A stretch of DNA of 64,000 nt from a bacterium (GTDB lineage: Bacteria; Eisenbacteria; RBG-16-71-46; CAIMUX01): the NCBI GenBank assembly GCA_030431975.1, contig JAUIHP010000016.1, positions 1 through 64,000 of the forward strand, read 5' to 3'. Each line of letters starts with the position of its first letter. The first letter of the stretch is position 1. Both the position numbers and the translations under genes were made by a program. Under the pieces are notes generated by a model that saw only the letters and a program-made list of their open reading frames with translations, did no database searches and was not told the origin of the DNA. Positions 24,723 to 33,323 of this stretch are shown piece after piece.

Positions 24723-26816
24723 ATGCCGAAGCGGACTCCGATCACGCCCGAGGATCTCTACCAGGTCCGGATGCCGACCTACTGTGAGGTCAGTCCCGAC
24801 GGACAGCGGCTTCTGACCGTCGTCTCACAACAAAAAGAGAAGACCCTGAAGACCGAGTCCCACCTGTGGGCCACGGATCTGGGCGCCGAGGACCCGGCGG
24901 AGAGCCCGAGTTATCCGTACACGGGCGGCGACAAGAACGAGACGCGTCCGAAGTGGTCTCCCGACGGTTCGCGCATCGCGTTCATTTCCAGCCGCAGTGG
25001 AAAGTCCGAACTGTGGACGATTCCTGCCGGTGGCGGTGAGGCCAGTCAGCTCACGAAGCTGGAAGGAAGCATCTCGGACTTCGACTGGCATCCGAACGGA
25101 AAGCGACTGGTGGTGGCTCTTCAAAAGACCGGGGAAGAAGAAAAGGCGCACGCTGAACTCAAAGAGAACAACAAGCCGGGCGCCGACTCCGAGCGCGTGC
25201 GTCACTACAAGAGATTGACCTACAAGATCGACGGAGCGGGGTTTCTGCCGCATCCGCGGGCGCATCTTTGGCTGGTCGATGCCGGCACCGGGAAAGGCAA
25301 GGCTCTGACAGAGGACGACCTCTACGAAGAGTCCGAGCCTCGATTCTCACCGGACGGTCGTACCATCTACTTTGTCAGCAACCGGCAGCCCGACCCCGAT
25401 CAGGATGTTCTGCGCGCGGACGTTTGGTGCATTCCAACGCGCGGTGGAGAGATCGAAAAGGTGCGGACGTTCGCCGGGCCCTCGAACAACATCGCGATCA
25501 GTCCGGATGGGCAGTGGATTGCGTTCATTGGACGGCCGGATCCGCACGTTGCCTGGAATCAGCATCAGTCCCGGCTCTATCTTGTTCCATCCTCCGGCGG
25601 TCGGCCGGTTCTGCTCTCCGGTGTGCTGGATCGCGACCTGACCAACGCATCGATCGGTGACGTCTTCGGAAACATCGGGGATCCCAGGCTGACTTGGAGT
25701 CCGGACTCGGAGTGGATTTACTTCGTCGTATCGACGGAAGGTGACACACAGCTGTGGCGGGTGTCCCGAAAGAAGAAGCAACCGGAACCGGTGCTCAGCG
25801 ATCCCGGTGTGATTCTCGACTTCTCGATCGATTTCGAAGGCCGGTGGATCCACTACAGCTGGTGTGACCTTCACACACCCGGAGAGATCCTGAGTTCGCG
25901 GCTCCCCGATCCAAAAGTCCGGACGGCGAAGCCTTTGAGCAAGCGAGAGTATCGGACGCCCCGGGTTGCCACTCCGACTCGTCCCACCGTTCGTTCGAAG
26001 CTCAACTCGGAATGGATCGGGGAGAGGCATGTCTCGCTGCCCGAAGAGATCTGGTTCGAAGGGCGCGGCAACCATCCGTTGCAGGGATGGGTTCTCTATC
26101 CGCCCGGGTTGCGCAAGAACCGGAAGTATCCAGCCCTGCTTTACATTCACGGCGGGCCGGGCGCCCAGTACGGTCACGCGTTCTTTCACGAGTTTCAGGC
26201 GTTGGCGGCCCAAGGCTACGTCGTCTTCTACTCGAACCCTCGTGGAGGGCAAGGCTACACCCAGCGGCACCTGAACTCGATCGTGGGACGTTGGGGCACC
26301 TACGACTACGAAGACCTCATGAAGTTCACCGACGTCGTGTTGCGTCGGAAACGCTTCATCGATCGCAAGCGAGTTGGAGTGGCCGGCGGATCCTACGGCG
26401 GGTTCATGACCAACTGGATCATTGGGCACACCCAGCGTTTCGCCTGCGCGGTGACCCAAAGGTGTATCTCCAACTGGATGAGCTTCATCGGAGCCAGCGA
26501 CTTCGGCCAGGAGTGGCGGCGGGAGTTCGACTTCATCGATCCGTGGAAGAATCCGATGTACTATCTGAAGAGATCTCCGCTGTACTACGTGGACAACATG
26601 CGAACCCCGACCTTGATCGAGCATCAGGAGGAAGATCACCGTTGCCCCATCGATCAGGCCGAGCAGCTTTGGTCCGCTCTGAAGGTCAAGGGAGTTCCTT
26701 GCGAGTTCATTCGCTATCCGGCGGAACCGCACGGGATGTCTCGAACGGGGCGCCCCGACCGAAGGATCGACCGGATCAAACGCATCGTGGGATGGCTGGA
26801 CCGCTGGCTGAAGTAG
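24723..26816 (+). CDS. S9-family (prolyl oligopeptidase type) serine peptidase
   Basis: This 697-aa enzyme has an N-terminal seven-bladed beta-propeller of WD/TolB-like repeats (PKWSPDGSRIAFISSRSG, PRFSPDGRTIYFVSN, ISPDGQWIAFIG) and a C-terminal alpha/beta hydrolase. The catalytic serine is in VAGGSYGGFMTNW, the Asp in EEDHRCPIDQ and the His in EPHGMSRTG. It should cut short peptides, as S9C acylaminoacyl-peptidases do. No signal peptide is visible at the chosen ATG. It is followed closely by the GWxTD lipoprotein gene. Confidence 0.9.
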   Translation: MPKRTPITPEDLYQVRMPTYCEVSPDGQRLLTVVSQQKEKTLKTESHLWATDLGAEDPAESPSYPYTGGDKNETRPKWSPDGSRIAFISSRSGKSELWTIPAGGGEASQLTKLEGSISDFDWHPNGKRLVVALQKTGEEEKAHAELKENNKPGADSERVRHYKRLTYKIDGAGFLPHPRAHLWLVDAGTGKGKALTEDDLYEESEPRFSPDGRTIYFVSNRQPDPDQDVLRADVWCIPTRGGEIEKVRTFAGPSNNIAISPDGQWIAFIGRPDPHVAWNQHQSRLYLVPSSGGRPVLLSGVLDRDLTNASIGDVFGNIGDPRLTWSPDSEWIYFVVSTEGDTQLWRVSRKKKQPEPVLSDPGVILDFSIDFEGRWIHYSWCDLHTPGEILSSRLPDPKVRTAKPLSKREYRTPRVATPTRPTVRSKLNSEWIGERHVSLPEEIWFEGRGNHPLQGWVLYPPGLRKNRKYPALLYIHGGPGAQYGHAFFHEFQALAAQGYVVFYSNPRGGQGYTQRHLNSIVGRWGTYDYEDLMKFTDVVLRRKRFIDRKRVGVAGGSYGGFMTNWIIGHTQRFACAVTQRCISNWMSFIGASDFGQEWRREFDFIDPWKNPMYYLKRSPLYYVDNMRTPTLIEHQEEDHRCPIDQAEQLWSALKVKGVPCEFIRYPAEPHGMSRTGRPDRRIDRIKRIVGWLDRWLK

Positions 26817-26848
26817 GTGGGGAATACGAACCTCCATGCCGACGGTAT

Positions 26849-29290
26849 GTGGATTCGCCGCGGACCGAAGGCCCAAGCGTCCAGCGTGCGGATTCGCCGC
26901 GGACCGAAGACCCACGCATCTCGCTGACTGTCTCGGCTGTCGCTTCACCCGTTGTACGGATCGTCTTCCTCCTTCTGCTCGTCGGGTGTGGTTCCGGGCT
27001 CGAACTCTACGAACCGCGTCGGCCCACTCCGGGCCCTGACGACGTAGAGCCGTTCCCCGAGCGCACGCTCTTCGATTCCCGAACGGAAACTCCGGCCGAG
27101 ACGCTGGAAAGAATCGCCGGCGTCTTTCGCCAGATCGCGCTTACCGAAGGCAACGACCAGCTCTGGATGCGCGACGCTTTGAAGGCCGAGATCCGCTCTA
27201 TCGAGAAAGAGATCGACTCGTTGCGGTTAGGGGCGGGTTCCATCATGCGTCTCCGTCTCGGTGGGCTCTCTGAGGAAGAACGGAGTGAGTTCGAGTTAGC
27301 GGCACGGCTCCATGCCCGTCTGGCTCTCACGCGCATGCGAACTGGGTTCGCCGATGACCGTGTCCAGGGGGCGCGGGTTCTCGAGGACGCCTGCCGCTAT
27401 GACGACGACAACGCTGTTCTCGCCGTCGTTCGGGCATCCTACCTGGAGATGGCCGGCTTTCGTTCGAACTCCCTTCGGTCCCTCGACGACTACGAAAAGG
27501 AACACGGGGAGAGCGAACTCATCGATCTGGCCCGGTATCGGAAGAACGTTCGGGAATGGTCGATTCAGGGACACGACGAGCATCGAATCCAAGCTGGAGT
27601 TCTCATCGATGACCTGACGGACCGTGTCGCGTCCGCACGCGGGGTTCCGAGTTGGTTGCTTTGGGAGCGGGCCCGCTTCGACTTTCTTTCGGACTCCCTT
27701 TCATTGGCCGAAGTCGGAGCGGATGCCATTCTCGAGAACGAAGGCCCGGCGGTTCGCGACACGCTTTCCGCCTTTCACGCGCATCTTCTCAAGGGACTGG
27801 TCGACGTCCGGCGTATCAACCACGAAGCGGCGGCGGAGCACTTCGAAGCGGCGAAGGCTTTAGCGGCGGGTTATCTCCCGCTCGCGGATGTACGCACAAC
27901 TCTTCGAGTCCCATGGGATCTGTGGTCGCTCTCCGAACAGGAACGTTTCGATCTGTCGTTGTCACGACGGGACTTCGTTCGCGCCTTCTGGCAGCGAAGT
28001 GATCCGATCTGGGCCACGCCGATTCTTTCGGAGCTGGAGATCGACTACTACGCACGAGTCGCCGAAGCCGTGTTTCGCTTTGCGGATCTTGATGCCCGGA
28101 TGATGGGTCCGTCGACAGAGCCGGGCAAAGTCCTCCTTCGTTTCGGTGCACCGCATCGGTACCGAGCCATGGGTGCGCAGGCGGCGTTCGAACCCGACGA
28201 AGTCTTTGACAACGCAGTCCACCCGACGTGGGTGTGGGACTACCTGTGGTTTGGCGGCGGAGAGCATCGCTCCGTTTTGCTTCAGGACCGAAGCGGAAGT
28301 CGCGGACACTATGTCGCGACCGATTCGTTGCGCCCCCCGGAGTGGCCGATGCACGAATTCGATGGGGACTTCCTCGGTCGGGGCTATCGATCGAACAAGC
28401 GTGTCTCGCGGTTCCGGCAGCTCGATGGAAACACCCGCCTCGTCGTTTCGTTCGACACGGTCCTTCCGAACTACAACATTCGGTATCCGTTTCAAGGCTT
28501 TCGCTACGACGGAGAAGCCAAAGTCGACTGCGCGATCATGGAAGTCGTCGGCCCACGCTTCCGGGAACAGTGGTCGGGAAACGTCGAGCTGAGTCAGCTA
28601 CGAACGACGAACCAGCAACATGAGTTTCGGCGGAGGTCCGGCCAGCTCGTCGTGACGGATGTCGAGGCGGGAAGCTACCAGATCGCGACCTTCCTACGGT
28701 TGCGGGACGAAGAAGAGCAAACCCTCCATGTCGCCATCGACAACGGATCTTCCTTCGACGTGGGCGGGTTCCTCGAGGACGACTTCGATGCTTCCGACCT
28801 ACTCGTCGCTTCGGATCTGGAAGGGATCATCCAGGATGATGTCGAACGCGAACTGGCCCCGGGTTGGGTTGCCTTCGGTCCGGACCCGAACCTCTTCAAT
28901 ATGGTGCCCCGAGGAAGTCTGGACTTCCTTCGCGGCGAAAGTTTTGGCTACTACCTGGAGATCTACAACCTCGACGATCGGGAAGGGGTGGTCAACATCG
29001 AGCTCGAGACCCGGCTGGCCAAGATCGACGGGGAAGGCGAGATCGAGTACGAAATCAGCCTTCGCGGGGCCAACACGAACCTGATCCGATTCGGTGTCCG
29101 CCAGTGGAATATCGCACGTTCGATCGGCCTGGGCGAGCTGGAGACCGGGGACTACCGGTTTACCATCGGTGCGTTCGATCGAATCGGTAGTCGAAAGCTC
29201 GAGCGATCGGTGGAGTTCCGGGTCGTCGAGCCCGCGGACCTGATCGAGAAGTATCGGTGGCGAACGCTTCCGAAGCCGGTCGTTTCGTAG
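26849..29290 (+). CDS. GWxTD-domain lipoprotein
   Basis: This protein of about 813 aa has a lipoprotein signal (VVRIVFLLLLVGC) followed by a long alpha-helical, TPR-like part, then a GWxTD-type domain (FWQRSDPIWATPILSELEIDYYARVAEAVFRFAD and EPGKVLLRFGAPHRYRAMG) and a C-terminal beta-rich part. GWxTD proteins are outer-envelope proteins of unknown function common in FCB-type and Acidobacterial genomes. The start is unclear: no ATG lies before the lipobox in frame, and GTG 26849 gives an odd 37-residue lead built from a repeat. The exact start codon may be a rare one closer to the signal. Confidence 0.65.
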   Translation: MDSPRTEGPSVQRADSPRTEDPRISLTVSAVASPVVRIVFLLLLVGCGSGLELYEPRRPTPGPDDVEPFPERTLFDSRTETPAETLERIAGVFRQIALTEGNDQLWMRDALKAEIRSIEKEIDSLRLGAGSIMRLRLGGLSEEERSEFELAARLHARLALTRMRTGFADDRVQGARVLEDACRYDDDNAVLAVVRASYLEMAGFRSNSLRSLDDYEKEHGESELIDLARYRKNVREWSIQGHDEHRIQAGVLIDDLTDRVASARGVPSWLLWERARFDFLSDSLSLAEVGADAILENEGPAVRDTLSAFHAHLLKGLVDVRRINHEAAAEHFEAAKALAAGYLPLADVRTTLRVPWDLWSLSEQERFDLSLSRRDFVRAFWQRSDPIWATPILSELEIDYYARVAEAVFRFADLDARMMGPSTEPGKVLLRFGAPHRYRAMGAQAAFEPDEVFDNAVHPTWVWDYLWFGGGEHRSVLLQDRSGSRGHYVATDSLRPPEWPMHEFDGDFLGRGYRSNKRVSRFRQLDGNTRLVVSFDTVLPNYNIRYPFQGFRYDGEAKVDCAIMEVVGPRFREQWSGNVELSQLRTTNQQHEFRRRSGQLVVTDVEAGSYQIATFLRLRDEEEQTLHVAIDNGSSFDVGGFLEDDFDASDLLVASDLEGIIQDDVERELAPGWVAFGPDPNLFNMVPRGSLDFLRGESFGYYLEIYNLDDREGVVNIELETRLAKIDGEGEIEYEISLRGANTNLIRFGVRQWNIARSIGLGELETGDYRFTIGAFDRIGSRKLERSVEFRVVEPADLIEKYRWRTLPKPVVS
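26851..26916. repeat. Two-copy 39-bp-period repeat before the GWxTD lipoprotein
   Basis: Copies of ggattcgccgcggaccgaag start at 26851 and 26890, a period of 39 bp. It lies between the S9 peptidase stop and the lipoprotein signal. Confidence 0.65.
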
Positions 29291-29345
29291 TAAGGCGGCG
29301 TATCTTTCGCCTACAATTCGGCATCGCAGGCAAAGGGAGGTCGAC

Positions 29346-29693
29346 GTGGAAATCGAGCGGATCAAGTTCATCCTTTGGGCCGTCGAGATGGACCGGGCGA
29401 TGCAGTTCTGGACCGGCTGCTTTGGCCTGACCACGGTCTTCGCCACGGAACATTGGAGTGAGCTGGACCTCGGGGGATGTCACCTGGCTCTGCATGGCGG
29501 ACACGACGGCTCCGTCAAACCGTCTGGGTTCAGCATTCAGGTCAAAGGGCTTGATCAAGCGTTGGTCGAGATTGCGGATTGCGGCGGGACGATCGTCAAA
29601 CCACCCGTCCGGCCCGAAGGTGAGCCCGTCCGGATCGCCGAAGTTCGCGATCCCGAGGGCAATGAGTTTATGGTCACCGAGTACGTCGGCTAA
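29346..29693 (+). CDS. Glyoxalase/VOC-fold protein
   Basis: This 115-aa protein shows the vicinal oxygen chelate fold: ILWAVEMDRAMQFWTGCFGL in the first half, LDLGGCHLALHGG, and VRIAEVRDPEGNEFMVTEY at the end, with the usual DPEGN-x-x motif. VOC proteins include glyoxalases, dioxygenases and resistance proteins; none of these is decided by sequence. The start is GTG 29346 behind GGGAGG. It sits alone between the GWxTD gene and the aldehyde dehydrogenase. Confidence 0.8.
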   Translation: MEIERIKFILWAVEMDRAMQFWTGCFGLTTVFATEHWSELDLGGCHLALHGGHDGSVKPSGFSIQVKGLDQALVEIADCGGTIVKPPVRPEGEPVRIAEVRDPEGNEFMVTEYVG

Positions 29694-29732
29694 GCTCGAT
29701 TCGAGCTTCTTCCACGGCGCGAGCCTGAAGAC

Positions 29733-29781
29733 GGTTCCTCGCGAGCCGACGGAGGTTCCTTGGGAGCCGAAGGCGGTTCCT
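29733..29781. repeat. 21-bp tandem repeat
   Basis: Two imperfect full copies and a partial one of a 21-bp unit beginning ggttcct (starts at 29733, 29754 and 29775). It lies between the VOC gene and the aldehyde dehydrogenase gene. Confidence 0.65.
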
Positions 29782-29828
29782 GCGGAAGATGGTCGCGGAC
29801 TGAGTTGTAACATCGAGGAGATTCTTGC

Positions 29829-31214
29829 ATGACCGTTACGACGTTCCAGACTTTGGCGTCGATCAACCCGGCGACGGGTGAGACCGTGGGAGAAGTGCCG
29901 GTGACGCCGGCGGAGGACATCCCGAAGATCGTCGCGAAGGCCAAAGCGGCTCAAAAGGAATGGGCTCGCCTTTCCTTCGATGAGCGGATCGCCATGATGG
30001 CCGTCGGCGGAAAAGTCCTGGTCGACAAGGCTGAAGAGCTGGGTCGGTTGTTGACTGCCGAGATGGGCAAGCCGCTCGCCGAGGGCACCGGAGAGGTCAA
30101 AGGCTGCGGGATGAGTGTCGAACCCGACGCCCGCGAAGTTGCCGAAGCCCTCGCTCCCGAAAAGAGAGAAGACAAGTACACGAAGACCACGCAGTACTTC
30201 GATCCGTTCGGGGTTTGCGCGGCGATCACTCCGTGGAACTTTCCCATCGCGATGCCCCACTCGCTGGTCATTCCCGCTTTGACCGCCGGCAACGCGGTCA
30301 TCCTGAAACCGTCGGAAGAGACTCCTTTGATCGCGCAGGCGTTTGTCGACGCATTGAACGAAGGGCTTCCCGAAGGCGTGCTCCAGATCGTTCATGGTGC
30401 GGACGAGCAGGGGAAGGCCCTGGTCAACTCGGACGTCGACCTCATCGCCTTCACGGGCTCACGTGAAACCGGCAAGAAGATCCTGTCCGCGGCGTCCGAT
30501 GGCTTGAAGCGCGTCGTGCTCGAGTTGGGCGGCAAGGATCCCATGATCGTTCTCGACGACGCGGACATGGAGAAGGCCGCGCGCTTCGCGGCCATGAACA
30601 GCTTCCGCAACGCGGGACAGGTTTGCGTTTCCACGGAGCGCATCTACGTTGATCAGTCCGTCGCCGAAAAGTTTCAGAACGCCATGATCGAGGTCGCGAA
30701 GACTCTCAAGGTCGGCAACGGCGCCGATGAAGGCGTCCGCGTCGGTCCAATGATCAGTCGCCGGCAGAAGGATCACGTTCTTCGCCAAGTCGACGCCGCG
30801 AGGAAGGCCGGCGCTCAGGTCGTGTACGGGGAGAACCCGGACGGCGAAGGGAACTTCGTCCAGCCGACGATTCTTTCCGGCGTCAACCACGACATGGAGA
30901 TCATGCGGGAAGAAACCTTCGGTCCCGTGGCGTGCATTCAGACCTTCTCCTCGGATGACGAAGCGGTCGAGTTGGCTAACGACACTCCGTTTGGCCTGGG
31001 CGCTGCCGTTTTCGGCGGGGACGAAGAGCGAGCCTCACAGGTCGCTCGACGTCTGGAAGCCGGGATGATCGGGGTGAACAAAGGCTGTGGCGGGGCTTCC
31101 GGCTCTCCGTGGGTCGGAGCGAAGCAAAGCGGCTACGGCTATCACAGTTCGACGGAGGGGCATCGTCAGTTCGCGCAGGTTCGGGTCGTCAGTCTTCCGA
31201 AACCTCGCGACTAA
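29829..31214 (+). CDS. Aldehyde dehydrogenase (succinate-semialdehyde dehydrogenase type)
   Basis: This 461-aa NAD(P)-dependent aldehyde dehydrogenase has all catalytic parts: PWNFPIAMPHS, NAVILKPSEETP for cofactor binding, FTGSRETGKKI, the general base in VVLELGGKDPMIVL, the catalytic cysteine in NAGQVCVSTERIYV, and EETFGPVACI near the end. The overall look is that of the GabD/succinate-semialdehyde subfamily, but substrate is not proved. The APH-like kinase gene starts 16 nt downstream, so both are probably in one transcript. Confidence 0.9.
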   Translation: MTVTTFQTLASINPATGETVGEVPVTPAEDIPKIVAKAKAAQKEWARLSFDERIAMMAVGGKVLVDKAEELGRLLTAEMGKPLAEGTGEVKGCGMSVEPDAREVAEALAPEKREDKYTKTTQYFDPFGVCAAITPWNFPIAMPHSLVIPALTAGNAVILKPSEETPLIAQAFVDALNEGLPEGVLQIVHGADEQGKALVNSDVDLIAFTGSRETGKKILSAASDGLKRVVLELGGKDPMIVLDDADMEKAARFAAMNSFRNAGQVCVSTERIYVDQSVAEKFQNAMIEVAKTLKVGNGADEGVRVGPMISRRQKDHVLRQVDAARKAGAQVVYGENPDGEGNFVQPTILSGVNHDMEIMREETFGPVACIQTFSSDDEAVELANDTPFGLGAAVFGGDEERASQVARRLEAGMIGVNKGCGGASGSPWVGAKQSGYGYHSSTEGHRQFAQVRVVSLPKPRD

Positions 31215-31229
31215 CCACCCGTCGACGAG

Positions 31230-32279
31230 TTGGCTTTGGGTAACGTACTCGAGTTGGCGGTCTTGCGGGAGGCTTTGGCCTCCCGTTTTCCGTCGGCCCG
31301 AATTGATGCGGTCCGTTGGGAGCGGATCGGCGAAGGTTTCGGCCTGGCCAGCGAGATCTACCGCGGGCACCTGTCCGGCCAGGACGTGCCGGAATCCGTG
31401 GTCGCCAAGCTGTGGAACACCGACGGTCCGGGCGGAACGCGGGAAGCTTCATTCTTCGAAGCTATCGCCACCCGCTTGCGCAGCGTGGCACCGGCGCTAC
31501 GTCTTCCCGAGTGCTACTTCGCGAAGGTCGACGAGGAGGTCGGTCACGGTTGTCTCGTCATGCAGGACTTCGCCGGTTTCATCCAGGGTGACTGTCTGCA
31601 GCATCCACGTCGGGATGAAGCCGTCGCGCTCGCGAAGCAGTTGGCGGAACTTCATGCTGCGGGCGCCAACGACACCTCTCTCCTCGACCACGATTGGATT
31701 CCATCGACGACTCGCCATCAGGTCACGCCGGAATGGATCGACAGCCGGCGTCGGGAGTTTCTCGCCCTCTATTCGGACCGACTCGATCCGTTCGCCAAAG
31801 GCTTCATGGCTCGTTTGGAGGAAGAGGTCGATCGCGCCCGGTCGATTCTTGCTCCATGTCCTTCCACCCTGCTTCATGGCGACTTCCACTTCGACAATGT
31901 GATCCTGGATCCAACAGGTGGAACTCCCGTGATCCTGGATTGGGCCCGCATCTGTCGGGGACCCGCCGCACTGGAGATCGCCGAGTTGCTCTTCGCCGTC
32001 AGCAGCGCCGAGGACGCCGACGCCGCCCGAAGCGCGTATGACGTTACTTTCGATGAGTGCCGGTCTTCGGGGGCCTCGGTTGGCGCCGAGCCGAAGCTCT
32101 TGGGCGCCGCGCTGGTTTTCTTCTTTGTCACGTCCACCTGCGGCGTGGCGCGTTGGACTCCCGGTACGAAGCGCGAGGAAGATCTGATTGCGACCGGTAT
32201 CGACCGAGCCGTGCGTGCGCTTTCCCGCTACCGGGGATTGGTTGATTCCCTGACTTCGAATTTGCGTTCCGCCGAGTGA
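31230..32279 (+). CDS. Aminoglycoside-phosphotransferase-fold kinase
   Basis: This protein of about 349 aa is an APH/ecdysteroid-kinase-like small-molecule kinase. Catalytic loop LLHGDFHFDNVIL and the metal Asp in VILDWARICRGP are clear; VVAKLWNTD holds the ATP lysine. It should phosphorylate a hydroxyl on a small molecule in the cytoplasm; antibiotic resistance should not be assumed. The start TTG 31230 is weak and a slightly later start is possible. It follows the aldehyde dehydrogenase closely. Confidence 0.8.
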   Translation: MALGNVLELAVLREALASRFPSARIDAVRWERIGEGFGLASEIYRGHLSGQDVPESVVAKLWNTDGPGGTREASFFEAIATRLRSVAPALRLPECYFAKVDEEVGHGCLVMQDFAGFIQGDCLQHPRRDEAVALAKQLAELHAAGANDTSLLDHDWIPSTTRHQVTPEWIDSRRREFLALYSDRLDPFAKGFMARLEEEVDRARSILAPCPSTLLHGDFHFDNVILDPTGGTPVILDWARICRGPAALEIAELLFAVSSAEDADAARSAYDVTFDECRSSGASVGAEPKLLGAALVFFFVTSTCGVARWTPGTKREEDLIATGIDRAVRALSRYRGLVDSLTSNLRSAE

Positions 32280-32391
32280 CGCATTTTCGCACTCTCCGTT
32301 ACCCAAACTCGTTCGTTTCCCTGCCCCGGCACCGATAAGGTCCTTCGTGAGTCGTACGAAGACAACCGTTCCCTCTCCAAGGAGAACCGAC

Positions 32392-33195
32392 GTGCCTCGG
32401 ATGACGAATCTCCCGAATCTCTGGAAGCCCTGGAAGAAGCCAGTCTTCACGATGATGGTTTTGGTCCTGCCGTTTGGGTACCAACCTGACAATCCGGATT
32501 CATCGTCGATGTCGATCGGAGTCTATGGGGGAATGGGTCAGGCCGTTGCCGTCCTCAGAGACTGCAGCGGGCGCATCTCCGAAACCGCTCCCTACGAGTT
32601 CCGGGAGGGAGCGGTCGCCGTGGGCATTTCTCAGGTCAGCGGCGATGCCCAGGTCCTCATGGGGATCAAGGGTGGCTGGTTGAGGGCCGACGACGTTCTC
32701 ACCGACACCGAAGACGACACGGAAAAGTACCGGGATCGCCGGTCGAGCTACATCAATCCCAACATCAGTGTCGAGGGAGCCTACACCGGTGCTGGGTTCG
32801 GCCTACTGTTCGGGGATGTTCCGCTTTTTGCGGAAGACGTAACCCTGGATCCGACCGAAATGCAGCGAGTGGATGTTGGAGTGACCGGCCACCTTCGCGC
32901 CGGAAGTCTCTCCGAGGTCTACTTCCTCCTGAGTCTGAACGAGACGCTTCCGCTCTACTCCGGTGGAGGGCTGTTCAATGCGGGCGTCGGATATCCGGTC
33001 GGTCGTGACGTTCGACTCTTCACGGGCTTCGCGCTTGGGGTTCAGGAAAAGCCAGGGTTCCTGCAGCAGGCGACGATCTCGATTCCGGATCAGCCCGTGC
33101 AGCTGCATCTCGCCGGTCGTCTTGGTGCTCCGAACGATCGGGACGAGAACTCCGGTTCTGTCGGGATCACGTGGTCTTCACATTCGAACCGGTAG
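32392..33195 (+). CDS. Putative exported beta-rich protein of unknown function
   Basis: This 267-aa protein has a hydrophobic stretch near the start (PVFTMMVLVLPFGY) and a long beta-rich body with Gly-rich strands: MSIGVYGGMGQAVAVL, NISVEGAYTGAGFGLLFG, VDVGVTGHLRAGSLSEVYFLLSLN and DVRLFTGFALGVQEKPG. It may be a surface or outer-membrane protein; no family is recognised. Start GTG 32392 has AAGGAG with 7 nt spacing; ATG 32401 is possible. Confidence 0.55.
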   Translation: MPRMTNLPNLWKPWKKPVFTMMVLVLPFGYQPDNPDSSSMSIGVYGGMGQAVAVLRDCSGRISETAPYEFREGAVAVGISQVSGDAQVLMGIKGGWLRADDVLTDTEDDTEKYRDRRSSYINPNISVEGAYTGAGFGLLFGDVPLFAEDVTLDPTEMQRVDVGVTGHLRAGSLSEVYFLLSLNETLPLYSGGGLFNAGVGYPVGRDVRLFTGFALGVQEKPGFLQQATISIPDQPVQLHLAGRLGAPNDRDENSGSVGITWSSHSNR

Positions 33196-33264
33196 TACCG
33201 ATGCCGGCCGCAGTTTGATTCGGCGACCCGGATCGCGAGTGACCAGTCGCCGAGTCCGATCAGC

Positions 33265-33305
33265 CCCCAGGCCTAGCAGCCCCCAGCCCAGGCAGCCCCC
33301 GTCGC
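33265..33305. repeat. Short cagccccc repeat
   Basis: Three spaced copies of agccccc within about 40 nt, in the 130-nt gap before the sigma-like gene's stop. Non-coding. Confidence 0.5.
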
Positions 33306-33323
33306 GTCTTCGAACCCGGATCT

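Noticed and set aside
25347-26948. 533-aa minus-strand frame
   Set aside because: Antisense to the S9 peptidase, whose catalytic triad and propeller are clear.
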